From Pseudofabraea citricarpa (Eukaryota > Ascomycota > Leotiomycetes > Helotiales > Dermateaceae): a DNA stretch of 64,000 nucleotides. The stretch spans positions 62,001-126,000 of the forward strand of contig JAPWGK010000035.1 in NCBI GenBank assembly GCA_029641185.1, read 5' to 3'. The stretch's first letter is position 1. Each line of letters starts with the position of its first letter. Below the pieces are notes generated by a model. That model had not been told where the DNA came from. It searched no databases and saw only the letters and a list, made by a program, of their open reading frames with translations. The translations under genes and the position numbers were made by a program. Below, piece after piece: positions 1 to 11,052 of this stretch.

Positions 1-2092
1 TTAAAGGCGGGGCAGAAGAAGGTATATCACTGACAGGTGCTTGTGACTCTGCAGTGGCATGTATTTTTGACGAAGATCCATCAAACATTCCAACACCAAA
101 GGACGTCTCAAATCCGAAGGGAGTAGGAAGCTTCGGTGTGGGTATCTTTGGAGTTGCAATTGGCGTTTGAAACTCCTCGTTGGCAGGGCATGTGAAATCA
201 GGTAGCCCTTTTAGATATGAGTGCACTGTTTGTGAGATATTTTCTAATGGGGTTGACTCCAAACCTCCTTTTTGGGTTTGATTTTTACCCTTTGAAGATC
301 TCTCTTTCAACTTCAGAGTCGATGATTCCAGAGGAGAAAATGAGGCCATGTCCAAATGTGAGTTCCTGTTATGGGACAGTGATGCTTGGCGAACCTGGAA
401 AGGTAGCCGAGGTGATTCTAGAGGCGAGATCTGATATTGGCCTACAGAATCCTGATTTCGTAGTGAACTAGAGACTGAGATATCTCGCTGCGCAGAATCC
501 TCAACAGAGATGACGGTGTGGTCCGCTATTGGCTTTCTTTTTTTCCGGAAGTGAAATGTTCCTAAGCCTCTGGTAGAGGGTGCCACTTCGGTCACAAAAC
601 TAGATTGACTCGCATATGGGCCCGGGGTCTTAAGCATCTCATCGCGTGAGAGTTCTTTGCCCTTTTGATATTTTGACCGCCTATCTGATGAGGAGCTCCT
701 TGTAGCCTTCTTTTCTGTTGAAGCTAAATTAAGACGTTCATTGTCGTCGTCGCTTTCTAGGTCGATTACCACCGGATCATGGAATAAGTACGCTCTTTTC
801 TCATCCATATTAGAAGGAGGTTTTCCAGGAGATATCTGTGAAGATGTATGCATATTGTTTGAATTGATGATGCCTGAAGTAAGATTTTGTGACGTTCTGC
901 TAGTATCGGATTTCCTTCTATGTGTCTGCCCTTGTTGTCGACTATGCTTTGGCTGCAAAGACTCCCAAATAGCCTGTGCAGCTTCCAAGCCAGGAACCCT
1001 TTTTCGCTTCTGGCCGGACTTGGATTTCTGAGGATGGCCTATAGGCAACGTTGGAGTATATTCAACGCCTGCCTTTGAACCCGGATCACCACCTTGGAGA
1101 TCTGAAGGATTGTGAACATGGGAGTTCCTCTGTAATTTACTTATCGCATTTGATGTCTCCATGGAAAAGCTGTTATCCTCTATAACTAAATTTAAATCTA
1201 CTCGATGATCTGTGTTAGATTGTCCTGGTTTCGAAGAACCTCTGCGTCGTTCATGCCCTGTAGTAGGGACTTTGTGAATTGGAGTCGGCGTAGAATTCGT
1301 AGCCGTATCCTCCCACTTGGAGTGTTTAGTGCGCTTTGTCTTTAGCCACTGAGAATCAGCCTGTCTTTTCAGACCCCTCGTCGCATTCCCTGGGAGTAGA
1401 TTAGAATCTACACGCTCGCGGCTATCTGTGCTAAACATGAAAGATGTAGCATTGTTCTTCTGAGATAGATGAAAGGTTGTGGAAGTCTTCGGATCTTGGT
1501 CGGTCTTATCCCATTGTTGTCTGGAGTCTTCCTCCAAGTCATCGTCCTCTTGTTCGTCACTAGATTGACGCTCAACGCTTTGGATCAAACTGCTATTAAC
1601 CCGGTTACACCTTAGAGTACCATGGATAATAGGATCCAGGTCTTTCGTCGCCTCCCTCTCCATCTCTTCCATAGTTTCCCTCTCTGACTTGGCCTGAGCT
1701 CTGCATCGAGCCAGAGCTTCTACAGGGTTGAGATGTCCTAGGCCACAATCGCGCGCCCATTGCAACACGTTGGGACGAGTAAAAAGCATGTCTTCCGACT
1801 GTGGCTCCCACCATGTTGGCCTTGGTCGGTGTTTGTGCCGCCATGGATTGACCCATCCGCTCTCTCTACCAAATGGGCCTCTCAAACTTGCTGACTGCAA
1901 AAAAGGCACCTTCCCGTCCAAATAGCTTTGTGCGGCCTCTTCGTATCGTAATCGCTTGATCCTCGTTTGAGCTGGAGTTTCCTCTGTATCGGAACCTTCG
2001 AGGATAATGTCCTCTGGCTGTTGTGGAGCAGAGCAGTAGAGGGGCTCATCTGCGATGTGCTGAATAGAGTCCCAGTCGTGCGGAGGAGCCAT
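1..2092 (-). CDS. Unknown nuclear-type protein, 3' part cut by the window edge
   Basis: One uninterrupted minus-strand frame runs from an ATG at 2092 to the left edge, giving about 697 residues and no stop. It begins MAPPHDWDSIQHIADEPLYC. Residues near 85-100 are rich in W, P, H and R (the segment WVNPWRHKHRPRPTWW). An acidic stretch with EQEDDDLEED follows near residue 180. The rest is low complexity, rich in S, K, R, Q and N, with short basic patches such as KSGQKRKR and HFRKKRKP that could be nuclear localisation signals, plus a VIDLESDDDNE motif resembling a SUMO-interacting or acidic patch. No known domain was recognised. It is divergent from the cdc11-like gene across 567 nt, so a shared promoter is possible. 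Reading frame is confident; function is unknown. Confidence 0.75.
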   Translation of the reverse strand, partial: MAPPHDWDSIQHIADEPLYCSAPQQPEDIILEGSDTEETPAQTRIKRLRYEEAAQSYLDGKVPFLQSASLRGPFGRESGWVNPWRHKHRPRPTWWEPQSEDMLFTRPNVLQWARDCGLGHLNPVEALARCRAQAKSERETMEEMEREATKDLDPIIHGTLRCNRVNSSLIQSVERQSSDEQEDDDLEEDSRQQWDKTDQDPKTSTTFHLSQKNNATSFMFSTDSRERVDSNLLPGNATRGLKRQADSQWLKTKRTKHSKWEDTATNSTPTPIHKVPTTGHERRRGSSKPGQSNTDHRVDLNLVIEDNSFSMETSNAISKLQRNSHVHNPSDLQGGDPGSKAGVEYTPTLPIGHPQKSKSGQKRKRVPGLEAAQAIWESLQPKHSRQQGQTHRRKSDTSRTSQNLTSGIINSNNMHTSSQISPGKPPSNMDEKRAYLFHDPVVIDLESDDDNERLNLASTEKKATRSSSSDRRSKYQKGKELSRDEMLKTPGPYASQSSFVTEVAPSTRGLGTFHFRKKRKPIADHTVISVEDSAQRDISVSSSLRNQDSVGQYQISPLESPRLPFQVRQASLSHNRNSHLDMASFSPLESSTLKLKERSSKGKNQTQKGGLESTPLENISQTVHSYLKGLPDFTCPANEEFQTPIATPKIPTPKLPTPFGFETSFGVGMFDGSSSKIHATAESQAPVSDIPSSAPPL

Positions 2093-2659
2093 GGTCAAGA
2101 ACTTGCCGCAGAACAGCAAGTTTTGGCGTATCGGGAGGCATTGACGTCGAAAGATGGTGTTGGCGAGCTGCGATAATGCGCAAGTAGGCAATCAGACGGT
2201 GTCGTTACAGGTTAGCAAAAGCGCGTCGTCGCGTAAGAGGAAAAGAATCGGACGCCGTCAGATCACGTGGGCGTGCCACCTTCGTGTAGAGTGCAACTGG
2301 CAATAATGGAAGTGGAGGCTGTTTGTTCGTTGCCTGGTGAACGCGCTCCTACCAGTTTCAAGGTTGTGCCCGATTCGATCCAAAGCAAGTGACATCAACG
2401 CGTGAAGATAACGGTCGATATAACCTCAGGAATTCGCGCCTTTCCCCCCATTCCCCAACAGCAGAATTATTTTCCATTACAATTGGCTCGACCCATAGCG
2501 CAGGGCATCCGCGACATCACCTCTTCGACAACATCCTCCCACCACCATACGAGACGAAATCCAACAAAAAAAAAAGAGCGAAAACAACAACAAATGCCGG
2601 TTCGCGCTTGAGAGTGTCCACGGAACACATCGTGATATTTCGGCACCAGTCGCGTCGCA
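2093..2659. promoter_or_regulatory. Divergent intergenic promoter region
   Basis: This 567-nt gap separates two genes transcribed away from each other (start codons at 2092 and 2660). It must hold both 5' leaders. It contains an A-rich run just upstream of the plus-strand start (2566-2590). No specific factor site was recognised. Confidence 0.5.
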
Positions 2660-5600
2660 ATGGATCATGCCTGGTTAGATTCTCTGTCTGAGGACTGGGA
2701 ATCACAGCCGCGGTCTGCTGGATCTCCTGCGCCATCCCTTCCTTCATGTCCCAACAGCACAATCGGCTCTGAGTCCTGTACCAGGTCAACCAGTCGCATC
2801 CCGAAGTTTGCGTCAAAAAACCAAGCCGCTCCTTCGGCGCATGACAGCAGTAATATTCCATTGAGTGAGAGAAGCTCGAATGAGATCAACATTCCATTAT
2901 CACAACGCAGCGCGCCTCGGCCATCGAAACTGAGAGACGAATTATCAAATAGCGCACGGGGACGAAGACTCTCTGCTTCTAGCTCGCAATCTGTGCTATA
3001 CAATACCGTACAGCACAAGTCGCATAGTCTCTCGCCACGAAAAGACATACACGAGACTCCAGAATGGAAGAGGAGGCTTCTTCAGGGAGATGTCGCGTAC
3101 GGCGATCAAAAAGACCTATTCAGCCCCGCTGGTCTTGAGAGCATATTCCGACCCCCACCATCACAGACAACAGCGTCAACACAACGCATTCCTACATTTG
3201 GAGATGGTAGCGTGATGCCATCAAGCCCGCCGCCTTATAATCTCGACAGGCAGGGATCAGCTGCAATATCAGACTCGAATTCTATGGAAAACCAAAGCGC
3301 ACAAGAAGCGCGGGATAGGCAACAACCACGAGGCATGAAGTATAAGATGACAGATACTGGTAGCAGTCAATTTTCAGACAATGACTTGAGTCGAAGCAGT
3401 GATTTTCATCCCAAGCGACCAACTCAAGCTGAGAAGCAAGACGAGCAACATGTCGCTTCATCATCGCCAACGCGCGACTCCTCTGTTGCTCAGAGCGAGT
3501 TACCAGAAGCTGCTACAAGGCTTGTCAGTGGTCAAAGCATAATTCGCAATGAGGTATTCAGTCCCATCTTCATATCAAAACACAACACTTCGGACGGCAA
3601 GGTTGATTATAGCCCTTTGGATGTACCAGCTGAGGAATTGAAGAAACGATTAGAAGATATCAGTGTTGACAGTCGTCAAAATACAATTCCGGAGGAGGAT
3701 GAAGTATCACAAGTTTCTCCTGGCAATGTCAGTGTTGGGACGCATGAGTTTGCCCACAATGGTCAATTTGTGAATGTCCGGAGAGGTGGCCTTTCTCACG
3801 AAGGATCATTCCAAAAGAGATTGCTGAGCCCATCGTCACTTCCTCAAATTGATGAATCGGGCATGCTGCCTGAGGAATCTATACAAGCAAGTACTCCAAA
3901 ACAATTACCTTCCATTCAAAAAACGCGTTCGTCCAATGAGCACGAAAAACACCAATCATCGGACATGTTGCCAGCCACCCCCAATGCAAGCCCAGGAAAA
4001 TCCGAGTCTCAAAATCATAGGCCAGGTTCTGGAAGTCCACTCAAACTATTTGGCACATATGACACATTCACAAACCAGAAATTGTTAAGGAGGCTGAGCC
4101 AATTCGAAGAAATCTCTGAGAACAATAGCCAAGAGGAGGCGCCGCAGGCATCCCGTGACGGTTCCACACGTCCAGAAGTGAACGAAGCTTTCATAGTCCC
4201 AAGTCCATCTAAAACTTCGCAAAGAAGTCATGCGGATGAATCTCGAAAAATCAGTAGTTTCGGAGCTGGAGACCTGGATAGTTTCCAATTTAGCGAAGAC
4301 ATTACTTATGATCCGAATCGAACCAATTATGAGGAGGATGACGACAATTCCGATGAGGATGAGGACAAAGAAAATGTCTCCTTACCTGTTCTGGACCCAA
4401 ATACGCAATCCAGATTCCGATTTCACTTGGATCCCTCGCCGTCTATGGAAGGGAGTGTCGTCAGACAGCGACGCGGAAAAGCATCAAGCACTGCCAGTAG
4501 TGTTAGACGAGTTGTGACAATTCGGAGATTTGCACCTCCTCAAACAGGCAACTCTGAGACGTCCAGCATTTTACCTGCATCTGAGAAAATAGAAAATCTA
4601 GAGACACCAAGAAAGAAAATTGGAGATTCTGAAGGAAAGCGCTTGCAATACTCCCCTCTGAAGGATCCCACTCCCAAAAGGCGGCGTACTCTACCCAAAA
4701 ATGAATTACCACAAGACAGGGATATTGTGGATGATTCGCAGATGGACTCGATCAGAGATACACATGAACAAATGCAACATGTCATTGGCCGTAAACGAAA
4801 AGATGCCAGGCATGATGATGACCAGCAAGCAGCAAATCCGACCATCCTCGCGATGCGTCAGATCTTAAGGCCTCGTACACCAACTCCCAGCCAGCGCAGC
4901 AGCATACAACAAGAACGACCACCTTTAGCTGAATTAACTTCCACGGAACGTGCTCGTCTACTCCAGCAAGAAAAAATAGCAAGAATACAAGCCGAGTTGG
5001 ATTCAACCAATCCTTTCAAGCTTTCTATGCAAAATGACAGTCGCAAAGGTTCTGTAACAACTCAGGATTTTCTGGACGAAGCTAAGAAGATAATGCTGGC
5101 AATTCGTGGCAAGACACGACCAAGAAGTGGTCTGACAAGCCTTGAGGAGTCTGAATCTGAAAATGATCGAAATGCAACGGGGGAGACAGGGTTAGACGAA
5201 CAAGACGAAGAAGAGTTCGAAGATTCTTATCAAGAATCAACCCAGGAGCCTTTTTCAAGGCCACCAAGCCGAGACGGTAAACCTGTACCTAGAATGGTTC
5301 AGAAACAACAAGATCCTGTTGTTCTAGATCATCTACGCAAATATGAAGAGAGGAGTGACTTAGAGGATATCATTGCTGCATCAATGAGATCAATTGCCAT
5401 GGTTAAGGATGCTGCAAACGCCGCGGAAGAAATTGATAGAATTGTGGATGAGACAATCATGAGAACATCAAGTCGTTTACTTCTTGACGACACCGTGGAG
5501 AGCGACCCGCCGAACATTCGCATCACACAGAATCCTGATCTGCCACGAAAACGAAAACACTCAGCATCCTCAGCAGCTGGAACGAGTGACGCGAACCGAG

Positions 5601-8425
5601 ATGGAGAATTTCATTCTCAAGGGTCGACTTCTAGCCAGTCTACGACACGTTCGATACCTACAGGGTCATCGAGGGGCTCAGATACACGACGAATAATTGC
5701 TCCACATACTGTGTCCCATCTTATTCCTGAACAGCTTGCGGGCATGGTTTTCGATCAAGAACGTAAAGTTTGGGTGAAAAGGAAGACGGCAGTTGTAGAT
5801 GAGCGTGGCTCAAACTATCTACCATCTGACGAGACAGAAGAAGACCCGTTTGGAGACATTCCCGATCTTTCTGTCGACGAGACCCAAGAGCTTCAAAGAT
5901 TAAAAGCCGTTGCAGCAAAGCGAAAAGAAGAGGCCAGGGTAGCACAGTTGCCAAGCGAAGAACAGAGCATGCGTTTTTCTGACGACTTAAAACCAAGGTC
6001 GCCCGGATTCACCACCGAGAGGCTCCTAACTCCTCAAGATTCCACAGAGCCAATCAAATTTCACACAAGTTCAGAAGTGCGGGCGCGGGCGGCAGAGCTT
6101 CATTCCAGAAAGAATTCCATGGATAACGAGCAGGCACATATATCCATGGATACTGTCAAACGTAGCCATACCACAACTCAAACAGAAACCAAGGAAACTT
6201 TCGAAGATGTTGAGAGAGAAATCTCAATACATGAGGATCGGCTCGAGTCTCAAAGTCCCCGTCGGCGTCGAAATGTCACTATAACTTTCTCGTCCCCAGT
6301 TGCTTCTGTAATTCAACCATCAGCCTACGAGGATACGACACAGCTTGAGCCCGAAGCAAGTCAGCTGGAAGACTACTCGCAGGATGAAGCCGATGATTCT
6401 GTTATTGTGAATAAGAGAACCAGCAGGAAGGTCTCTTCTACTAAAATTCGGTCAGCGATGCGGGGCTCACTACGGCGACCATCGATGGGTGGTCATTTCT
6501 TTCCCGCACGGCCAGTATCTCGAATCGATGAGCAGGATGAGGAATCTTTCACCAAAAAAGAGAAAGAAGAAGAATTTCGAAGAAGTGTCAGTCTTATTGT
6601 TACAACTCCAGCTCCAGCACAAAATGAAAGGAGAGCTACCAGCATAATAATTGCAACACCACAACCTTTAACGCATGAAATTGGCACACTCGAGCTCACT
6701 CCCATGTCAGACTTTACCATGAACCAAGCAGACGAATCGTTCGGTTTGGAGGTTAGTTATATTGCCAAGAGAGAGCGATTTGTTCCAGGCAGCGGTTCTC
6801 AGAGAACTTTGTCTAATTCTATCAAAGAATTAGTTGCAAAGTTAACAGAAGTTGAGCCATACGAGCCATTCTGGGAGCACATGAAGCAATTAGAGTTAAA
6901 GGACAAGAAGCTCACCAATATTCATAAGCTTGATGAATTCTGCGAGCAGCTCGAAGAATTGGACGTTTCAAACAATCAAATCAACCACCTCAATGGTGCG
7001 CCGCAATCTATAAGGCATCTTCAGATTTCACACAATTGCCTATCTGACTTGACGGCGTGGGGTCATCTGAGGAACTTGCAGTATATTGACATCTCGAACA
7101 ACAAAATCGAGAGCCTGTCGGCCTTTAAGTCTCAGATACATCTCAGGGGTTTGAGGGCGGATAACAACAATATAAAGTCTCTAGACGGCATCGGCCATCT
7201 TGATGGCCTACTTAGTCTACGGTTGAGAGGAAACCTGGTCGAGTCACTTGACTTTGCAGGTACAAAATTACAGCGCTTGACTGATCTGGATCTCAAGGAC
7301 AATCGAGTCAGTGAAATTCGGAACCTTCAGAAACTGGTCTCCTTGGTGAATCTTAACCTGGAGGAAAATAATCTAGAGGAGTTTCCAAACCAAGGTTGTT
7401 TTACACCATGGTCGCTAAAATACCTCAAGCTTAGCGGTAATAAGTTGACCTCGCTCGATATCAGCCAGTGTCCTAATCTCCGTCTCTTGTATCTCGACCG
7501 AAACCGTTTGGGGAATGTCACTGGATTCTTTGCAACAAAACATTTAGACAGTCTATCAATGCGGGAGCAACAAGATGGCGCAATCATCAACCAAGAATTC
7601 CTGTCACAAGCGTTTGAGGTGCGAAAGCTCTTCCTTTCTGGCAACCTTCTTACCACATTCGCACCTCGATACGACTTTTTAAACTTACAGTATTTGGAAC
7701 TTGCCAATTGTGGGTTGGAGTCATTGCCATTCGATTTCGGCCAGGTATTCTCTAACGTGCGTACCTTGAATCTTAATTTCAATGCATTGAAAGATATCAG
7801 TCCACTTTTGGGAATTACAAGACTTAAGAAGCTTCACATAGCTGGCAATCGTATCGGAAGGTTGAGGCAAACAGCAAGTGTTCTTGTGCAACTTCGAAGT
7901 CTTAGGAAAGTTGACATGAGAAACAACCCCCTTACGCTAGGGTTCTATCCACCAGTGATGGAGAAACGGATCGTCTTACAGAAAGCCGCGGAAGAGTTTG
8001 AGGATTGCATAGTTCAAGAACCATACACGCTCGCTGATGCAGATAAAGAAAAGGATACCAAATACACTGCATGCCTAGACATGGAGACGCGAATGCGGAG
8101 AAGGATCTACGAAATTCTAGTCCTGGCATCTTGTATTGGATTGAAGATACTAGATGGGTTAGAAGTTGACCGAGAAGTTCTCGATATCAGGGACAAAGTG
8201 TGGAATGCTTTGATAATGGCTGGAGTCATCGTTGGCCAATTGGTAGATCTTGATGATCCGCAAAAGAATGGCGTACCGCCTACCGAGCCAGAGCAACATC
8301 CAGAACCAGAATCAAAGGTCGAAGCAAGCCAACCAGAATATGAAGCTGTACCAGCAGCAGAAACAGAAACTCCTCCCAGTCCTGCAAAATCAGATATCTG
8401 GGGTGCTGAGGATAGCTTCGCATGA
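2660..8425 (+). CDS. cdc11: Septation initiation network scaffold, Cdc11/Nud1-like leucine-rich-repeat protein
   Basis: A single exon encodes 1921 residues starting MDHAWLDSLSEDWESQ. The first roughly 1390 residues are disordered, rich in S, P, E and R, with many SP/TP sites and an acidic run (EEDDDNSDEDEDKE) near residue 560. The last quarter (about 1400-1760) is a run of SDS22-type leucine-rich repeats, for example LQYIDISNNKIESLSAF and LRGLRADNNNIKSLDGI. A conserved tail with MEKRIVLQ and LKILDGLEVDRE follows, then an acidic end. This layout matches fungal Cdc11 (S. pombe), Nud1 (budding yeast) and SnaD (A. nidulans), which hold septation and mitotic-exit kinases at the spindle pole body. 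The long SP/TP-rich half fits regulation by mitotic kinases, as known for the yeast proteins. The identification rests on architecture and remembered similarity. Confidence 0.85.
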   Translation: MDHAWLDSLSEDWESQPRSAGSPAPSLPSCPNSTIGSESCTRSTSRIPKFASKNQAAPSAHDSSNIPLSERSSNEINIPLSQRSAPRPSKLRDELSNSARGRRLSASSSQSVLYNTVQHKSHSLSPRKDIHETPEWKRRLLQGDVAYGDQKDLFSPAGLESIFRPPPSQTTASTQRIPTFGDGSVMPSSPPPYNLDRQGSAAISDSNSMENQSAQEARDRQQPRGMKYKMTDTGSSQFSDNDLSRSSDFHPKRPTQAEKQDEQHVASSSPTRDSSVAQSELPEAATRLVSGQSIIRNEVFSPIFISKHNTSDGKVDYSPLDVPAEELKKRLEDISVDSRQNTIPEEDEVSQVSPGNVSVGTHEFAHNGQFVNVRRGGLSHEGSFQKRLLSPSSLPQIDESGMLPEESIQASTPKQLPSIQKTRSSNEHEKHQSSDMLPATPNASPGKSESQNHRPGSGSPLKLFGTYDTFTNQKLLRRLSQFEEISENNSQEEAPQASRDGSTRPEVNEAFIVPSPSKTSQRSHADESRKISSFGAGDLDSFQFSEDITYDPNRTNYEEDDDNSDEDEDKENVSLPVLDPNTQSRFRFHLDPSPSMEGSVVRQRRGKASSTASSVRRVVTIRRFAPPQTGNSETSSILPASEKIENLETPRKKIGDSEGKRLQYSPLKDPTPKRRRTLPKNELPQDRDIVDDSQMDSIRDTHEQMQHVIGRKRKDARHDDDQQAANPTILAMRQILRPRTPTPSQRSSIQQERPPLAELTSTERARLLQQEKIARIQAELDSTNPFKLSMQNDSRKGSVTTQDFLDEAKKIMLAIRGKTRPRSGLTSLEESESENDRNATGETGLDEQDEEEFEDSYQESTQEPFSRPPSRDGKPVPRMVQKQQDPVVLDHLRKYEERSDLEDIIAASMRSIAMVKDAANAAEEIDRIVDETIMRTSSRLLLDDTVESDPPNIRITQNPDLPRKRKHSASSAAGTSDANRDGEFHSQGSTSSQSTTRSIPTGSSRGSDTRRIIAPHTVSHLIPEQLAGMVFDQERKVWVKRKTAVVDERGSNYLPSDETEEDPFGDIPDLSVDETQELQRLKAVAAKRKEEARVAQLPSEEQSMRFSDDLKPRSPGFTTERLLTPQDSTEPIKFHTSSEVRARAAELHSRKNSMDNEQAHISMDTVKRSHTTTQTETKETFEDVEREISIHEDRLESQSPRRRRNVTITFSSPVASVIQPSAYEDTTQLEPEASQLEDYSQDEADDSVIVNKRTSRKVSSTKIRSAMRGSLRRPSMGGHFFPARPVSRIDEQDEESFTKKEKEEEFRRSVSLIVTTPAPAQNERRATSIIIATPQPLTHEIGTLELTPMSDFTMNQADESFGLEVSYIAKRERFVPGSGSQRTLSNSIKELVAKLTEVEPYEPFWEHMKQLELKDKKLTNIHKLDEFCEQLEELDVSNNQINHLNGAPQSIRHLQISHNCLSDLTAWGHLRNLQYIDISNNKIESLSAFKSQIHLRGLRADNNNIKSLDGIGHLDGLLSLRLRGNLVESLDFAGTKLQRLTDLDLKDNRVSEIRNLQKLVSLVNLNLEENNLEEFPNQGCFTPWSLKYLKLSGNKLTSLDISQCPNLRLLYLDRNRLGNVTGFFATKHLDSLSMREQQDGAIINQEFLSQAFEVRKLFLSGNLLTTFAPRYDFLNLQYLELANCGLESLPFDFGQVFSNVRTLNLNFNALKDISPLLGITRLKKLHIAGNRIGRLRQTASVLVQLRSLRKVDMRNNPLTLGFYPPVMEKRIVLQKAAEEFEDCIVQEPYTLADADKEKDTKYTACLDMETRMRRRIYEILVLASCIGLKILDGLEVDREVLDIRDKVWNALIMAGVIVGQLVDLDDPQKNGVPPTEPEQHPEPESKVEASQPEYEAVPAAETETPPSPAKSDIWGAEDSFA

Positions 8426-8928
8426 CGAAACCGAGAGAACAGGAGTTTTGGGAGTGGGAACGGGTTTGGGAGGACGGCAGGATGATGGGCTTAATGATGT
8501 GAAGATATGGAATTAAACGGAAGGCGCTCTGTATCAACGGCGGCAAAAACGAAAACGAAAACAAAAGCATGCTTGCAAGGTGTTTTGGGTGTCGGCTTTT
8601 CTGCGGGGGAGTTCTTTTTTGAATAGGGTCTTTGTTGTATTTTACGGCTTCTGTTATCGCTGTATTACATGTGCTTGGGATGGGCGGATTGGGAGTTGTA
8701 TATACTTATTTACCGGTACAGTATGGATAGTGGTAGATGGGTACTTAGTTACCTCTAATGATTGAAACGAAATGAATTTAGTTGAAGGGATTCTTTTCAA
8801 ATGCTACCTACTGTAATGAACCATGATTTAGTTTAGTGTCCACATCCTGTGCCTCTATTTACCTACTACATATACAAGCTGCCTCCCCTATTCACATGTT
8901 CTCCCCAACTGACCACACCCTATACACC
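8426..8928. other. Convergent 3' flanks of cdc11-like gene and ALG2
   Basis: These 503 nt lie between two stop codons facing each other and should contain both 3' UTRs. Only short A-rich and T-rich runs are visible; no gene is supported. Confidence 0.6.
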
Positions 8929-10532
8929 CTACCTTCTTAAAGCGCCCACCAAAGAAGTACTAGCCCATAAACAAAGCAATGTCGAGGAAACAGCGGCGAT
9001 CCACCAATTCACCACCTCTTTCGGCTCAGCATCATCTTGCAAGTGAAACCTGCCCGTGGCCCAGAACATAAGATCAAGAACGGCAACGGGCACAGTCCAA
9101 CACCACCAGGGCAACAACTTCTTCCGCGGGAGGCCGCCCATGCCGGAAATAATGCCGTCGATGCGCGCGGCCATTTTGACGTCCGAGAAGTCATTCTGCA
9201 CGCGCCGGATCCCGACCTTACCCATGTTGCGGATCTGGATGTCGGTCAGCTTGTTGAGCACGGAATCGATGACGGCGCTCCATGCGTTCACGTCGTCTGG
9301 CGCACAGTGCCAGCCCGTCACTTTGTCGATTACGGTCTCGAGTGGTCCGCCCGTGTTGGCTGCTAGGACGGGGACGCCTGATAACATGGCTTCTAAGGGC
9401 ACAATGCCGAAGTGCTCGTTCGAAGGAGTATAGACTAGCAAGCGGGCCGAGTTCAAGAGGGCTTCTTTTAGGGTGTTGGGGACGGAAAGGAGAAATAATA
9501 CGTCGGTCTCTGGTGGGACGCTTAATGCTGTGACGATGGTTTTGGTTGTGGCGGTCTTGAGACCGAGGGATTCTGCGAGAGTGACGAGTTCTTTGTGGCA
9601 GCTAACGTTTTCTGGCATGCGGTTATCGTAGCCTCCTGTTTTGTATTTGTTAGATATTGTATATGTATAGGTAGAGATATTAGGAGACGTACCTGCTATC
9701 ACCAACCGCGAGCCTTTTCGGGCTTCTGCACTCAGTGCTGCATAAGCCTTGATAGCCAATCCGACATCTTTCTTTTTCTCAAATCGATTGATACTCAAGA
9801 TGATCTTCAGATCCTTAAACATAGCAACCTCCTCAATAATGTCCGACTTTTTCTCCCTGGTATCCACACACGGATATACAACCTGCAAGTCCTTGGTCTT
9901 TGCGAATTCTGGCCACACTTTCGCGACCATGCCAGCAGTGAACTTGGAGTTCACACACACGGCATCGGCAAATCCCATGCTCCATTCTTCCAACGTATCA
10001 AAAGGGATACGGTATAACCTCTTCCAAAGGCTAGCTCTCCCCTGAGCGAGTAGTAGATCCGGGAAGTGGCAGTAGAAGAGGATTCTCGTAGCGGGGTAGA
10101 ACAAGCGTAGCAGAGGCAAGCCAGCACTTAATTGATCGACGAAGAAGGCGTCGGGTTGGAGTTTGGATAGTTCCGAGGTCAGAGTTATGGAGAGGATGAG
10201 ATGGATCTGGCGCAAGATGGCGCATAGGATAGAGAAGCGTGAGAAGATGGAGGAGGGGACTATATAATTGCCTCGGACGCGCACATCCAGCGTACCTATT
10301 TCAGATGCGATCAGTCTCCTGTCTTAGGAAATCGATAGGGAAGAAGATAATTACCATCGCGAGCTTCATCGAAGCAATGTTTAGGGTCGCAGTGACTGGT
10401 GAAGATGCAGACTTTATGACCGCGATTCTGAAGGCCGACTGCAGCGTCAATGACCAATCTCTCAGCACCACCAATGCCCAGATCGGGATGGAAGAAGACG
10501 ATGGTCTTCTGGTACTCGTCCTTCGTCGTCAT
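8929..10532 (-). CDS. ALG2: Alpha-1,3/1,6-mannosyltransferase ALG2
   Basis: Three exons, complement of 8929-9635, 9693-10295 and 10355-10532, give 495 residues. Introns are 57 nt (9636-9692) and 59 nt (10296-10354). The product adds the second and third mannoses to the lipid-linked oligosaccharide at the cytosolic face of the ER in N-glycosylation. It is a GT4 glycosyltransferase: an N-terminal [13 protein letters not shown] loop (about residues 20-32), [10 protein letters not shown], the NRFEKKKDV nucleotide-sugar segment, and the EHFGIVPLE motif (EX7E) near the C-terminal third. The end has two tryptophan-rich hydrophobic segments suited to membrane attachment, as in yeast Alg2. The first splice joins into [16 protein letters not shown], matching the family. 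The second intron has no in-frame stop and is divisible by three. It is divergent from the isomerase gene. Confidence 0.93.
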
Positions 10533-11052
10533 GGTTCCTTTTCCTACTCAACTGCCGTTCGTGATGGGAGTGATCCTCTTCTCTGTTGTTTCAGTGGAGA
10601 TTTTGATTAAGGCCACGCATTTGCTCAGCCTTGTGCTGTTTTGTGGGTCGGAGCTTAGAAGTGGTGGATCTTCATTCAGCCTTGTCTGTTGCTCCCTCTC
10701 CGAAGAAGTGAGCCGTACGTCATTAACGGCTCTGGCTATATTCATGTTGCTTTAGACTCTAGAGCGTTATGATTTTGTTTGCATGGATGGTATTTGTATT
10801 TGGAATTATCAAGATTTCATAGGTGAAATAGTCATTTGGTATTGTTAAATGCTTGACTACCTAGATTAGTGTTCTTGAATCCAAGGCTGTCTAGGTTCTA
10901 CTTCTATGCCGAGGCACATGTCAAAAGGATCATGATAATAACCATCATCAATCCTCCTCGGTCAACCTCCGCATACACATAAACACCTCCAAACTTCATT
11001 CCCCCCATTCCCTATTCCCCATTCCCAACGAAACAGAATAATAATAAAAAAG
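10533..11052. promoter_or_regulatory. Divergent promoter between ALG2 and the isomerase-like gene
   Basis: These 520 nt separate start codons at 10532 (minus) and 11053 (plus). A C/T-rich stretch followed by A-rich sequence (10983-11050) lies just upstream of the plus-strand ATG, typical of filamentous-fungal leaders. No coding feature is supported. Confidence 0.45.

Noticed and set aside
2389..2691. Upstream open frame overlapping the cdc11-like start
   Set aside because: It begins with GTG rather than ATG, so a standard uORF is not supported.
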